Numbered from the stretch's first letter, positions 46,432 to 57,400 are shown. The stretch: DNA of 64,000 nt from Streptomyces sp. NRRL F-5126 (GCF_000721265.1 NZ_JOFZ01000012.1:124001-188000); one strand, 5' to 3'. Program-made: numbers and translations. The notes: generated by a model not told the origin, from the sequence alone.

Positions 46432-48939
46432 TCAGGCGGTGTGCGTGTCGCGGACGTGGAGGGCGCGGCGGAGGTCGTCGAGTTGGTCGGCGAGTTTGCG
46501 GCGCAGCGCGGGGATCATGTCGGCGGTGCCGAGGCATGCGGTGCCGAGGCGGAGTGTGGCCTCGTCGACGGCGTGGCCTGGGAAGGCGTGGCGTCCGGCG
46601 GCTTCGGCGATGGCCGGGCCCCTGCGGTGGGCGAGGGCGACGGCGGCGGGGAAGTAGCGTTCGACGAACGGGGCGACGAGGTCGGCCTGTTCGGGCTGCC
46701 AGAAGCCCTGGGCGACGGCGGTGAACAGGTAGTTGGAGAGGTCGTCCTGGTCGAACATGCGCGCCCATGCGGCTTCTTTCGCCGCCTGGTCGGGCAGTGC
46801 GGCGCGGCAGCGTGCGGCGCCTTCCTGTCCTGTGGCGCTGGGGTCGCGGGCGAGTTCGGCGGCGATGTCCTTCTCGTGTGCGGCGCCGAGCACGGTGAGG
46901 CGGGTGAGGGTGCGCCAGCGCAGTTCCGGGTCGAGTTCGGGGCCGCCGGGTACGTGTCCGCTGGTGTACCAGTCGTGGATGCCGTCGGGTTGGGTGGCGG
47001 TGTCGATGAAGTGGCGTACGGCGGTGAGGCGCAGGCCGGGGTCGGTGCCGTCCTCGGTGCGGCGGATGAGGTCGCGGCACAGGGCGGTGAGGCCGGCGAG
47101 GGCGGCGGGGCGCTGCTCGTGGCTGGTGTAGCGGCCGGCGATCTGGCCGGTGGCGAAGGCCAGTACGCCCTGGACGACGGCGAGGTCGCTCTCGTGCGGG
47201 AGGTGGGTGCGTGCGGCTTCGAGGTAGGCGGCGGGGGCCAGTTCGCCGTCGCGGACCATGTCGCGCGCGGCGTTCCACACGACGGCGCGGGTGAGGGGTT
47301 CTGGGATGGTGGACAGGGCGCGCAGTGCGGTGTCCCAGGAGCCCGCGTCGAGGCGGATCTTGGTGTAGGAGAGGTCGGCGTCGTTGAGGACGGTGAGTGC
47401 GGGGCGGCGGCCGGGGAGTGTGGTGGGGGCCGCGTCGCCGTGGGCGGGTACGTCGAGTTCGATGCGGTCGCGTGCGACGAGGCGTTCGGTGCCGGCGATG
47501 TCGTGGTCGTAGGTGGCGACGGCGATGTGGTGGGGGCGGCTGCCGCGGTGGGTGACGGTGAGTGTCCAGTCGGTGGACGTGTGGGTGACGTCGGGGGTGA
47601 GGGTGTCGACGCCGGTGGTGCGCAGCCAGGCGTCGGCCCAGGCGTGGACGTCGCGGTCGGTGGCGCGTGCGAGGTTGTCGACGAAGTCGGCGAGGGTGGC
47701 GTTCGCGTACTTGTGGCGGGTGATGTGGTGGTTGACGCCGGCGAGGAAGTCCTTCTCGCCGAGCCAGGCGACGAGTTGGCGCAGCGCGGAGGCGCCCTTG
47801 GCGTAGGAGATGCCGTCGAAGTTGAGCATGGCGGACGCGGTGTCGGGGACGGCGTCGTGTGCGGGGGCGACGGGATGGGTGGTGGGGCGCTGGTCGGCGT
47901 CGTAGCCCCAGGGTTTGCGGCCGATGGCGAAGTCGGTCCAGGTCCCGGTGAAGCGGGTGGCTTCGGCGAGGGTCTGGTAGCCCATGTACTCGGCGAAGGA
48001 CTCGTTGAGCCAGATGTCGTCCCACCAGGCGAGGGTGACGAGGTCGCCGAACCACATGTGGGCCATTTCGTGGGCGATGACCATGCCGCGGGTCTGGCGT
48101 TCGGTGTCGGTGACGGCGGAGCGGTAGATGAATTCGTCGCGGAAGGTGACGAGTCCGGGGTTCTCCATGGCGCCGGCGTTGAACTCGGGGACGAACGCCT
48201 GGTCGTAGGAGTCGAAGGGGTAGGGCTCGTCGAACTTCTCGTGGTAGCGGTCGAAGCAGGCGCGGGTGATGTCGAGGATCTCGTCGGCGTCCTCGGCGAG
48301 GTGGGGGGCGAGGGAGCGCCGGCAGTGGATGCCGAAGGGGATGCCGGCGTGTTCGGTGCGTACGGAGTGCCAGGGTCCGATGGCGACGGCGACGAGGTAG
48401 GTGGAGACGAGGGGGGTCCTGGCGAGGGTCCAGTGTCCTTCGCCGGTGTGGGTGGCGACGCCGTTGCCGAGGACGGTCCACGCCTCGGGTGCGGTGACGG
48501 ACACGTCGAAGACAGCCTTGAGGTCGGGCTGGTCGAAGGCGGCGAAGACGCGCTGGACGTCCTCCATGAACAGCTGGGTGTAGAGGTAGCTCTCGCCGTC
48601 CGTGGGGTCGGTGAAGCGGTGCATGCCTTCGCCGGTGTGTGAGTAGCGCATGTCCGCGTCGACGCGCAGTTCGTGTTCGCCGGGGGTGAGGCCGGTGAGG
48701 GGGTAGCGGTTTTCGGTGAGGGCCGCGGGGTCGAGCCGCTCGCCGTCGAGGCTGATGGCGCGCAGGGTGGCGGGCTTGAGCTCGACGAAGGTGTCCCCGG
48801 CGGTGTGTGCGGTGAAGTGGATGACCGTGCGGGAGTCGAAGGTCTCGCTGCCGGTGGTGACGTCGAGGGCCACGGTGTACCGGTGTACGTCGATCAGTTG
48901 TGCTCGGGTTCGCGCTTCGTCGCGCGTCAGTACGGACAT
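46432..48939 (-). CDS. pepN: Aminopeptidase N (M1 family)
   Basis: 835 residues from ATG 48939. The M1 zinc site is VIAHEMAHMWFGDLVTLAWWDDIWLNESFAEY, giving HEMAH and the third ligand Glu (about residues 295-320). The exopeptidase motif FNAGAMENPG precedes it (about 253), and LYTQLFMEDVQRVFAAFDQPDLKA is the usual N-terminal segment. The helical C-terminal half is complete. It removes N-terminal residues from peptides in the cytoplasm. Actinobacterial PepN is about 850 residues. Monocistronic, with its own terminator. Confidence 0.96.
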   Translation of the reverse strand: MSVLTRDEARTRAQLIDVHRYTVALDVTTGSETFDSRTVIHFTAHTAGDTFVELKPATLRAISLDGERLDPAALTENRYPLTGLTPGEHELRVDADMRYSHTGEGMHRFTDPTDGESYLYTQLFMEDVQRVFAAFDQPDLKAVFDVSVTAPEAWTVLGNGVATHTGEGHWTLARTPLVSTYLVAVAIGPWHSVRTEHAGIPFGIHCRRSLAPHLAEDADEILDITRACFDRYHEKFDEPYPFDSYDQAFVPEFNAGAMENPGLVTFRDEFIYRSAVTDTERQTRGMVIAHEMAHMWFGDLVTLAWWDDIWLNESFAEYMGYQTLAEATRFTGTWTDFAIGRKPWGYDADQRPTTHPVAPAHDAVPDTASAMLNFDGISYAKGASALRQLVAWLGEKDFLAGVNHHITRHKYANATLADFVDNLARATDRDVHAWADAWLRTTGVDTLTPDVTHTSTDWTLTVTHRGSRPHHIAVATYDHDIAGTERLVARDRIELDVPAHGDAAPTTLPGRRPALTVLNDADLSYTKIRLDAGSWDTALRALSTIPEPLTRAVVWNAARDMVRDGELAPAAYLEAARTHLPHESDLAVVQGVLAFATGQIAGRYTSHEQRPAALAGLTALCRDLIRRTEDGTDPGLRLTAVRHFIDTATQPDGIHDWYTSGHVPGGPELDPELRWRTLTRLTVLGAAHEKDIAAELARDPSATGQEGAARCRAALPDQAAKEAAWARMFDQDDLSNYLFTAVAQGFWQPEQADLVAPFVERYFPAAVALAHRRGPAIAEAAGRHAFPGHAVDEATLRLGTACLGTADMIPALRRKLADQLDDLRRALHVRDTHTA

Positions 48940-49128
48940 GGGGACATGCTGCCCGATGGGCGTGGGCGCGCGCAGTGGGGTTGGTCGCACTGGTTGCCCG
49001 CGGGGCGGCGGGGCGCGCCCCGCCGCGCGCCGCCGCGTGGCGCGGGCCGCCGTACAGTGGAGGCGACCGGGCCGGTGCGCGGGAGGCCGGTCCTGGCGGG
49101 CCCGGGGACGGGCGTAGGGGGTACGGGC

Positions 49129-50022
49129 GTGGCGAACGGCGGCGAGGTCGTACACGGTTTTCCGCATCTGGACACCGCGCGGGCGGCCATCACGGCGCTC
49201 TACCGGCGGCTCACGCCGGACGGTGTGCGGTCGTACACGCCGAGTGTGGCCCCGGCGGACGTCGCCTTCGCCGACGCGGACGATCTCCACCTGGGCACGC
49301 AGCGGGTGGCGAGGGCGCTGGTGCGGCAGCTGCGGCTGCCGGACGCGCGGATCATCGTGAGTTTCCGGGAGATGCGGCACGCGGCGAACGTGGAGCTGAC
49401 GGCGGGGCCCGAGTACTTCATCGAGCTGAACGACCGGTTCCGCAGCCACCGCAGGGACATCGGGGCCGCGCTGGCGCACGAGATCACGCATGTGCTGCTG
49501 CACCGCCTTGATCTGGCGTTCCCCGGCACACCCGCGAACGAGATCCTGACGGACACGGCGACGACGTACCTGGGCGCCGGGTGGCTGCTGCTCGACGCGT
49601 ACCGGGAGGACCGGGACTCCAGCCAGAAGCTCGGCTATCTGACGCCTGAGGAGTTCGGGTACGTGCTGGCGAAGCGGGCGGCGGTGTTCGGTGAGGACCC
49701 GCGCGTCTGGTTCACGAGCCCGCAGGCGTACGAGGCGTACACGCGGGGCAGCGCGCGTGCGCTGCGCGACGAGCGGCAGCCGCCGCTGACGACGGCGGGC
49801 CGCCTGGGCAGGCACCGCTACGTCAAGGAGCGCAGGTACGCGCTCGACCATCCGGGCGTCCTCGCGGACCCGGCGGCGCCGTACGTGTTCGAGGCGCTGC
49901 GTGACGGGCCGCGGGTGGCGTTCGCGTGTCCCACATGCCACCAGCGCATCCGGGTACCGGTGCGGGGGCGGGTCAGGGCGCGGTGCGGCCTGTGCCGCAC
50001 GGTGCTGGAGTGCGACACCTAG
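49129..50022 (+). CDS. Putative zinc metallopeptidase with C-terminal zinc ribbon
   Basis: 297 residues from GTG 49129. The zinc-binding motif AHEITHVLLHRLD has the HExxH form at about residue 116, and GTPANEILTDTATTYLGAG downstream supplies a likely third ligand (Glu or Asp). TAGPEYFIELNDRFRSHRRDIGAALA is the preceding helix. The C-terminus has CPTCHQ...CGLC, a four-cysteine zinc ribbon. No signal peptide is seen, so it should be cytoplasmic. I do not recognise the family. The ankyrin/HEAT gene follows 26 bp later on the same strand, which suggests a shared transcript. Confidence 0.72.
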   Translation: MANGGEVVHGFPHLDTARAAITALYRRLTPDGVRSYTPSVAPADVAFADADDLHLGTQRVARALVRQLRLPDARIIVSFREMRHAANVELTAGPEYFIELNDRFRSHRRDIGAALAHEITHVLLHRLDLAFPGTPANEILTDTATTYLGAGWLLLDAYREDRDSSQKLGYLTPEEFGYVLAKRAAVFGEDPRVWFTSPQAYEAYTRGSARALRDERQPPLTTAGRLGRHRYVKERRYALDHPGVLADPAAPYVFEALRDGPRVAFACPTCHQRIRVPVRGRVRARCGLCRTVLECDT

Positions 50023-50048
50023 ACACCTGAGGATCCTGAGACGGCGGC

Positions 50049-51533
50049 ATGCACGAGGAACTGTTCGCGGCGGTGTACGCGGGCGCCGACGACGCCCTGG
50101 TGCGGCTGGTGCGCGCGGGGGCGGCGGACGTGGCGGGCGCGGTGGACGGCGAGGGGCAGAGCGTCCTGTACGCGGCGGCGGTGAGCGACCGGCCCGGCGC
50201 CGTCCGGCTGCTGCTGGCGGCGGGTGCCGATCCGCGGCGGGCGTGCGGCCCCGACGGCGGTGACCTGCCGCTGTGCGGGGCGGCGAGCGGCGGGCACACG
50301 GAGGTGGTCAGGGCGCTGCTTGCGGCGGGTGCCGAGCCGGACGCGCGGGAGGCGTACGGCTTCACGGCGGTGGCGTGGGCTGCGGTGCAGGGGTTCGCGG
50401 GGACGCTTGAGGCGCTGGTCGAGGGCGGCGCCGATCCGGATCTGCCGGGGCCCGGCGGTGAGCGTCCGCTGGTGCTCGCGGCGCGGCGCGGGTCGGTCGC
50501 GGCGGTGCGGGTGCTGCTGCGGCACGGTGCGGGCGTGCGGGATCCGGGCGGGCGGGAGGCGGCGCTTGCGGAGGCGCGGCACTGGCTGGGCCGCGACGTG
50601 GAGCGTGAGCTGCGGCAGGGGCTGCTTTCCGCGTACGGCGAGGGTTTCGAGGCGGTGGTGCGGCGGTCGGTGGCGGGCGGCGCGGAGACGGTGGCGGTGG
50701 AGCTGGTGCGGGACGGGGTGGTGGTCGCGGGCCGTGCGGCGGGGACGGGGCACGCGGCGGTGGCGACGGTGCTGGAGCGTGAGCTCGGCGTTCCTGTCGG
50801 GTACGAGGAGCTGGCGCGGCGCGCGCTGAGCTGCGGGGATCCGGCGCGGGACGACTGGCGTGAGGCGGTGCGCGCCATGGTGGCGCTGCCGGCTGAGGAA
50901 ACGTTTCAGGTGGCGGTGGTGTGGTGCGGCGCGGCCGACGAGTCGCGACGGACGCTCGGGTTGGACGTGGTGGCGGAGCTGGATCCGGCCGCCGTGTCGC
51001 CGCGTGCTCTCGCGGTGGTGCGGGAGGTGGCGGCGGGGCTGCCGCCCGGGGGCGGGAGCGCGCGGGAGGCGGCCGCGGTGGTGCGGGCGCTCGGCCGGCA
51101 CCGCGCCGGCGCACGCGACGTGGCCGCGTACGCGCGCCATCCGGACGCGGCGGTGCGCCGCGTGGTCGCGGGCGCGAGCCCACTGGCGGCCGAGCCGGGG
51201 CTCGCGACACTGGTCGCGCTGGCACACGACCGTTCCGCGAGCGTGCGGCGGGCGGCGGTGGCCGCGCTGGCGGGGACGGGCGCGGCGGAACCCCGCGCGC
51301 GGGACGCGCTGGCGGCGGGGCTTGACGACGAGGACGCCCTGGTGGCGGCCGAGGCCGCGGCGGGCCTGGCGGCGTCGGGGGACGAGCGCGCGGTGGCGGC
51401 GCTGGCCCGGCTGCTGGCACAGGCGGACCCGGACGACCCGGCACGGGCAAAGGCACGGGACGCGGTAGCCCTGCTCCCCCGCGACGCGCGGCGCCTGACC
51501 CTGGAACGCATCCCGCCGCGACGCGAGGCGTGA
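50049..51533 (+). CDS. Ankyrin-repeat plus HEAT-repeat protein
   Basis: 494 residues from ATG 50049. Residues about 5-170 are four to five ankyrin repeats (VRLLLAAGADPRRACGPDGG, VVRALLAAGAEPDAREAYGF, LEALVEGGADPDLPGPGG, VRVLLRHGAGVRDPGGREAAL). A linker of about 70 residues follows. Residues about 260-490 are HEAT-like helices (AALAGTGAAEPRARDALAAG, ALARLLAQADPDDPARAKA). It is a protein-interaction scaffold with no catalytic motif. It probably works with the upstream metallopeptidase. Its last 60 codons are duplicated just downstream. Confidence 0.9.
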   Translation: MHEELFAAVYAGADDALVRLVRAGAADVAGAVDGEGQSVLYAAAVSDRPGAVRLLLAAGADPRRACGPDGGDLPLCGAASGGHTEVVRALLAAGAEPDAREAYGFTAVAWAAVQGFAGTLEALVEGGADPDLPGPGGERPLVLAARRGSVAAVRVLLRHGAGVRDPGGREAALAEARHWLGRDVERELRQGLLSAYGEGFEAVVRRSVAGGAETVAVELVRDGVVVAGRAAGTGHAAVATVLERELGVPVGYEELARRALSCGDPARDDWREAVRAMVALPAEETFQVAVVWCGAADESRRTLGLDVVAELDPAAVSPRALAVVREVAAGLPPGGGSAREAAAVVRALGRHRAGARDVAAYARHPDAAVRRVVAGASPLAAEPGLATLVALAHDRSASVRRAAVAALAGTGAAEPRARDALAAGLDDEDALVAAEAAAGLAASGDERAVAALARLLAQADPDDPARAKARDAVALLPRDARRLTLERIPPRREA

Positions 51534-51777
51534 GCCCGCAGCACCGGCGGCCAGGGTGCCGCCGCCGGGCCGAGGGCGGCCCAGACCTGGAGTCCCCCGC
51601 GGCGGGCCTGGCGGCGTCGGGGGACGAGCGCGCGGTGGCGGCGCTGGCCCGGCTGCTGGCACAGGCGGACCCGGACGACCCGGCACGGGCAAGGGCACGG
51701 GACGCGGTGGCCCTGCTCCCCCGCGACGCGCGGCGCCTGACCCTGGAACGCATCCCGCCGCGACACGAGGCGTGAGC
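51355..51777. repeat. 181-bp duplication of the 3' end of the ankyrin/HEAT gene
   Basis: Copy 1 (51355-51535) is the final 60 codons and stop of the gene. Copy 2 (51597-51777) follows after 61 bp, offset 242 bp. I count three differences, all transitions (one Lys to Arg, one silent, one Arg to His in frame). The rest of the gap, 51778-52019, shows no gene. Confidence 0.95.
51530..51775 (+). pseudogene. Truncated copy of the HEAT C-terminus
   Basis: An 81-codon open frame whose GTG overlaps the stop of the full gene (GTGA), so translational coupling is possible. Only the last 60 codons are homologous; the first 21 come from unrelated spacer. It lacks the whole ankyrin domain. I treat it as a duplication remnant that may or may not be expressed. 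Confidence 0.7.
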
Positions 51778-52019
51778 GCGCGATCCCGGCGCCCCGTGGG
51801 CGCGGCCCTCCGGTGTCCGGCGCGGCCGCAGGGCCCGGCCCGGCTCTGCCCGGCCACCAGGCGTCGGGCGTCGGGCGGCAGGCGGCCACGGCGGCGCACG
51901 CCTGCGGCCGGGAGTCGCCCCCGCTGCCTGCCCCCGTGGGTGCGGCGTGCGGTGCCGCGGCGGGAGGACGGCGAGCGGACACGGGCCCGACGCCAGGCGG
52001 GAGACTCCCCCCCGGGGGG

Positions 52020-52766
52020 TCAGCCCGGCACGATGCCCTGGGCCCGTGCCGCTGCGAGCCACTGCGGGAACTCCCCCAGCAGCCGGTCGTAAAGTGTGGT
52101 GTCCCGCATGCGGCGTGGGTCGCGGCCGGCCGGGAAGAAGCCCGCGTTGTCGACCACGCGCCGTGCGGGGACGGCGAGTTCGTCCAGCCTCCGCAGGAAG
52201 TCGAACTGGTGGCCGTGCGGATCGCCGAACCCGATGAACTGCCAGAACATCGGCAGCGAGGCGGCCTTGCACACGTACTGCTCGGCGGCGCGGCGGTTGC
52301 TCGGCCCGCCGTCCGTCTGGAAGACGACGAGGGCGGGGTCCGTGGCCCCGCTGCCGAGGTAGTGGTCGATGACGGCGTCCATCGCCACGTGGTAGTTGGT
52401 CCGGCCCATGTGGCCGAGCGAGCCCACAATGTCCCCGATGCGGCCTTCGTGGCGGTCGAGCGATATGGGGGCCTGCGCGTCCACGTCCGTGGAGAAGACC
52501 ACGACCGGGACGGTCCCGTCGTCGTCGAGGTTGGCGGAGAGGCCGAGGACGCGTTCGGCGAGCGACTGCACGGTGCCGTCGCGGTAGTACCGGCGCATGG
52601 AGCCCGACCGGTCGAGCACCAGGTACACGGCGGCGCGCTGCCCGCTCAGGCCGCTCTTCTCCAGCGAGACCGCGGCGCTCTTGTACAGGCTCACCAGGCC
52701 GGGGGCGGTCCGCTCCATCTTCTCCAGGCTGATCGCGGGGCCCGTCGGGGCGGACGCTGCGGCCAT
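52020..52766 (-). CDS. VWA-domain protein, TerF/TerY-like
   Basis: 248 residues from ATG 52766 with GAGGAG about 10 bp upstream. The von Willebrand A domain starts at about residue 48: YLVLDRSGSMRRYYRDGTV contains the MIDAS motif DxSxS, with the later threonine and aspartate in GRTNYHVAMDAVIDHYL and FQTDGGPSN. The N-terminal ISLEKMERTAPGLVSLYKSAAVSLEK matches the actinobacterial TerF-like VWA proteins of tellurium/stress gene sets. It is cytoplasmic, with no signal. The terD and terC genes lie over 40 kb away. Confidence 0.9.
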   Translation of the reverse strand: MAAASAPTGPAISLEKMERTAPGLVSLYKSAAVSLEKSGLSGQRAAVYLVLDRSGSMRRYYRDGTVQSLAERVLGLSANLDDDGTVPVVVFSTDVDAQAPISLDRHEGRIGDIVGSLGHMGRTNYHVAMDAVIDHYLGSGATDPALVVFQTDGGPSNRRAAEQYVCKAASLPMFWQFIGFGDPHGHQFDFLRRLDELAVPARRVVDNAGFFPAGRDPRRMRDTTLYDRLLGEFPQWLAAARAQGIVPG

Positions 52767-52853
52767 GTGCACGCTCCTCGCGAGGTGTTGGGCCCACAGC
52801 CTACGGGGAGGGCACGCACGGCGGACACGCGTTCGCGCGGTCCGGGGACGTGC

Positions 52854-52897
52854 CACGGCGCCCGCCGTGTCCGGTCGGGGACGGGACGGGCGCCGTG
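52854..52897 (-). terminator. Hairpin downstream of gltD
   Basis: CACGGCGCCCG pairs over 11 bp with CGGGCGCCGTG across a 22-nt loop that can itself pair. It lies about 105 bp past the gltD stop and before the VWA gene. Confidence 0.6.
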
Positions 52898-53002
52898 TCC
52901 TGCGGAGGGCCGGGGGAAGCGCCTCCCCCAGCCGGACCGTCCGTACGCCGTTGTACGGGACGTCTTGCCGTTACCGCGCGCTCGGCGCGGCAACGGATGC
53001 CA

Positions 53003-54463
53003 TCAGACCACGAGGGCGCGGTCCGTGGGCCGGATCGGGGCGGGCAGGTCGCTCGCCCCCGACAGGTGGCCGTCGACGGCGCGGGCCGCCGAGCGGCCCT
53101 CCGCGATCGCCCACACGATCAGCGACTGGCCGCGGCCCGCGTCGCCCGCCACGTACACGCCGGGGACGTTGGTGGCGAAGTCCGCGTCGCGTGCGACGTT
53201 GCCGCGCGCGTCCAGTTCGAGGCCGAACTGCTCGACGAGGCCGTTGGACTGGTCGGTGCCGGTGAACCCCATGGCCAGCGTGACCAGTTGGGCGGGGATG
53301 ACGCGCTCGGTGCCTTCGAGCGAGGCGATCTTGCCGTCCTTGAACTCCACCTCGACGAGGTGCAGTGACTGGACGTTGCCGTCCTCGTCGCCCTCGAAGT
53401 GCGTGGTGGAGACCGAGTACAGCCGCTCGCCGCCCTCCTCGTGTGCCGAGGTGACCTTGTAGAGCATCGGGAACGTGGGCCACGGCTGGTGCTCGGCGCG
53501 CTCGTCGCCGGGGCGCGGCATGATCTCCAGCTGGGTCACGGACAGGGCGCCCTGGCGGTGTGCGGTGCCCACGCAGTCGGCGCCGGTGTCGCCGCCGCCG
53601 ATGACCACGACGTGCTTGTCCTTCGCGGTGATCGGGGAGTTCGTGAGGTCGCCCTCCTGCACCTTGTTGGACAGCGGCAGGTACTCCATCGCGTAGTGCA
53701 CGCCGTTCAGCTCGCGGCCCGGCACGGGCAGGTCGCGGGAGACGGTCGCGCCCGCGGCGATGACGACCGCGTCGTACCTGCGGCGCAGCTTCGCCGCGTC
53801 GAGGTCCCGGCCGATCTCTATCCCGGTGCGGAACTTGGTGCCTTCCGCACGCATCTGCTCGACGCGGCGGTTGATGTGGGACTTCTCCATCTTGAACTCG
53901 GGGATGCCGTAGCGCAGCAGCCCGCCGATGCGGTCGGCGCGCTCGTAGACCACGACGGTGTGTCCCGCCCGGGTCAGCTGCTGGGCGGCGGCGAGTCCCG
54001 AGGGGCCCGAGCCGATCACGGCGACGGTCTTGCCGGAGAGCCGCTCGGGCGGCTGCGGCGTGACGTCGCCGCTCTCCCACGCCTTGTCGATGATGGAGAC
54101 CTCGACGTTCTTGATGGTGACGGGGGGCTGGTTGATGCCGAGCACGCACGCGGACTCGCACGGCGCGGGGCACAGCCTGCCGGTGAACTCCGGGAAGTTG
54201 TTCGTGGCGTGGAGGCGCTCTATGGCGGCGTTCCAGTCCTCGCGGTACGCGTAGTCGTTCCACTCGGGGATGAGGTTTCCGAGCGGGCAGCCGTTGTGGC
54301 AGAACGGGATGCCACAGTCCATGCAGCGGCCGGCCTGCTTGCTGACGATCGGCAGCAGGGAGCCGGGTACGTAGACCTCGTTCCAGTCCTTGACGCGCTC
54401 GGCGACGGGCCGGCTCGTGGCGACTTCGCGGCCGGTGGTGAGAAAGCCCTTCGGGTCAGCCAT
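53003..54463 (-). CDS. gltD: Glutamate synthase (NADPH) small subunit
   Basis: 486 residues from ATG 54463, overlapping the end of gltB by 8 bp. It transfers electrons from NADPH to GltB through FAD and [4Fe-4S] centres. The N-terminal cysteines are [20 protein letters not shown] (about residue 47) and [12 protein letters not shown] (about 97). The FAD motif is [15 protein letters not shown] (about 150), the NADPH motif [13 protein letters not shown] (about 292), and the late FAD motif [19 protein letters not shown] (about 435). Length is standard. Confidence 0.97.
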   Translation of the reverse strand: MADPKGFLTTGREVATSRPVAERVKDWNEVYVPGSLLPIVSKQAGRCMDCGIPFCHNGCPLGNLIPEWNDYAYREDWNAAIERLHATNNFPEFTGRLCPAPCESACVLGINQPPVTIKNVEVSIIDKAWESGDVTPQPPERLSGKTVAVIGSGPSGLAAAQQLTRAGHTVVVYERADRIGGLLRYGIPEFKMEKSHINRRVEQMRAEGTKFRTGIEIGRDLDAAKLRRRYDAVVIAAGATVSRDLPVPGRELNGVHYAMEYLPLSNKVQEGDLTNSPITAKDKHVVVIGGGDTGADCVGTAHRQGALSVTQLEIMPRPGDERAEHQPWPTFPMLYKVTSAHEEGGERLYSVSTTHFEGDEDGNVQSLHLVEVEFKDGKIASLEGTERVIPAQLVTLAMGFTGTDQSNGLVEQFGLELDARGNVARDADFATNVPGVYVAGDAGRGQSLIVWAIAEGRSAARAVDGHLSGASDLPAPIRPTDRALVV

Positions 54464-57400
54464 GGGTCGCCGCCTCCATCATCTTCTCGGTGGTCTCGGT
54501 CTCGGAGAGCCCGGCCAGCTCGGCGGCGTCCTTGGCGGCGAGCACGGCCTTGTAGGCGGCCGGGATGATCTTGCTGAACCGGTCGGCCGCGGTGTCCCAC
54601 TCGGCCAGCAGCTTCGCGGCGACGGTGGAGCCCGTCTCCTCGTGGTGGCGGCGCACCACGTCGTGCACCCACAGCTTGTCGCCGTCGTCGAGCGGCCCGA
54701 CCGCGGCCAGGTTGCCCGCGTTGACGTTGTCGGGGTCGAGGTCGATGACGTACGCGGTGCCGCCTGACATGCCGGCCGCGAAGTTGCGCCCCGTCGGGCC
54801 GAGGACGACGGCGTGGCCGCCGGTCATGTACTCGCAGCCGTGGTCGCCGACGCCCTCGGTGACGACGGTCGCGCCGGAGTTGCGCACGCAGGTGCGCTCG
54901 CCGCTGCGGCCGCGCAGGAACAGCTCGCCGCCGGTGGCGCCGTAGGCGATGGTGTTGCCGGCGATGGTGGAGTACTCGGCGAGGTGGTCGGCGCCGCGGT
55001 CGGGCCGTACGACGACGCGTCCGCCGGAGAGGCCCTTGCCGACGTAGTCGTTGGCGTCGCCTTCGAGCCGCAGGGTGATGCCGGACGGCAGGAACGCGCC
55101 GAAGGACTGGCCCGCGGACCCGGTGAACGTGATGTCGATGGTGTCGTCGGGCAGGCCGGCGCCGCCGAACCGCTTGGTGACCTCGTGGCCGAGCATGGTG
55201 CCGACCGTGCGGTTGATGTTGCGGATGCCGATCTGTGCCCGTACGGGCTGCGCGGCCTCGGCGCTCTCGGCGCCGAGCGCGTCCGCGGCGAGGCGGATCA
55301 GCTCGTTGTCGAGCGCCTTGTCGAGGCCGTGGTCCTGGGCGACCGTGCGGTGGCGCACGGCGCCCCTGCCGAGCACCGGCACGTGGAACAGCGGCGCCAG
55401 GTCGAGGCCCTGGGCCTTCCAGTGGCCCACGGCCCGCTCGGTGTCGAGGAGTTCGGCGTGTCCGACGGCCTCCTCCAGGGTGCGGAAGCCGAGTTCGGCG
55501 AGGAGTTCACGTACTTCCTGCGCGATGTACTCGAAGAACCGCACCACGTACTCGGCCTTGCCGGAGAACCGCTCGCGCAGCACCGGGTTCTGGGTGGCGA
55601 TGCCGACGGGGCAGGTGTCGAGGTGGCACACGCGCATCATCACGCAGCCGGACACCACCAGGGGCGCCGTCGCGAAGCCGAACTCCTCGGCGCCGAGAAG
55701 CGCGGCGATGACGACGTCGCGGCCGGTCTTGAGCTGGCCGTCGGTCTGCACGACGATCCGGTCGCGCAACCCGTTGAGGAGCAGCGTCTGCTGGGTCTCG
55801 GCGAGGCCGAGCTCCCAGGGGCCGCCCGCGTGCTTGAGCGACGTGAGCGGGGACGCGCCGGTGCCGCCGTCGTGGCCCGAGATCAGCACGACGTCGGCGT
55901 GTGCCTTGGAGACGCCGGCCGCGACCGTGCCGACGCCGACCTCGGAGACCAGCTTCACGTGGATGCGGGCCGCCGGGTTGGCGTTCTTCAGGTCGTGGAT
56001 GAGCTGGGCGAGGTCCTCGATGGAGTAGATGTCGTGGTGCGGCGGCGGCGAGATCAGGCCGACGCCGGGCGTGGAGTGCCGGGTGTTCGCGACCCACGGG
56101 TAGACCTTGTGGCCGGGCAGCTGGCCGCCCTCGCCGGGCTTCGCGCCCTGCGCCATCTTGATCTGGATGTCGTCGGCGTTGACGAGGTACTCGCTGGTGA
56201 CGCCGAACCTGCCGGACGCGACCTGCTTGATCGCGGAGCGCCGCGCGGGGTCGTGGAGCCGGTCGGTGTCCTCGCCGCCCTCGCCGGTGTTGGACTTGCC
56301 GCCGAGGCGGTTCATGGCGATGGCGAGCGTCTCGTGCGCCTCGCGGGAGATCGACCCGTACGACATGGCGCCGGTGGAGAACCGCTTGACGATCTCGGAG
56401 GCCGGCTCGACCTCGTCGAGCGGGATCGGCTCGCGTCCTGAGGCGAAGTTGAACAGGCCGCGCAGCGTCATGAGCCGCTCGGACTGCTCGTTGACCCGGT
56501 CGGTGTACTTCTTGAAGATGTCGTAGCGGCCGGAGCGTGTGGCGTGCTGGAGCCGGAAGACCGTCTCGGGGTCGAACAGGTGCGGCTCGCCCTCGCGCCG
56601 CCACTGGTACTCGCCGCCGATCTCCAGCTTGCGGTGGCTCGCGGAGATCCCGGAGGCCGGGTAGCCCTTGGCGTGCCGGGCGGCGACCTCCTGGGCGACG
56701 ACGTCGAGCCCGGCGCCGCCGATCTTGGTGGCGGTGCCGTTGAAGTACCGGTCGACGAAGGCCTGGTCGAGGCCGACGGCCTCGAAGACCTGCGCGCCGC
56801 GGTAGGAGGCGACGGTGGAGATGCCCATCTTGGACATGACCTTCAGGACGCCCTTGCCGAGCGCGCGGATCAGGTTGCGGATGGCCTGCTCCGGCTCCAG
56901 GCCCTGGATGAAGGTCCCGGCGCGCACCAGGTCCTCCACCGATTCCATCGCGAGGTACGGGTTGACCGCGGCGGCGCCGTAGCTGATGAGCAGCGCGATG
57001 TGGTGCACCTCGCGCACGTCGCCGGCCTCGACCAGCAGGCCCACCTGGGTGCGCTGCTTGGTGCGGATGAGGTGGTGGTGCACGGCCGCCGTCAGCAGCA
57101 GCGACGGGATGGGCGCCTGCTCGGCGTCGGAGTGCCGGTCGGACAGGACGATGATGCGGGCGCCGCCGTCGATCGCCGCGTCGGCCTCGGCGCAGATCTC
57201 GTCGATGCGCGCGGCGAGCGCCTCGCCGCCGCCGGCGACCCGGTAGAGGCCGGAGAGGGTGGCGGCCGTCATGCCGGGCATGTCGCCGTCGGCGTTGATG
57301 TGGATGAGCTTGGCGAGCTCGTCGTTGTCGATGACGGGGAAGGGCAGGGTGACACTGCGGCAGGACGCGGCGGTGGGTTCGAGCAGATTGCCCTGCGGGC

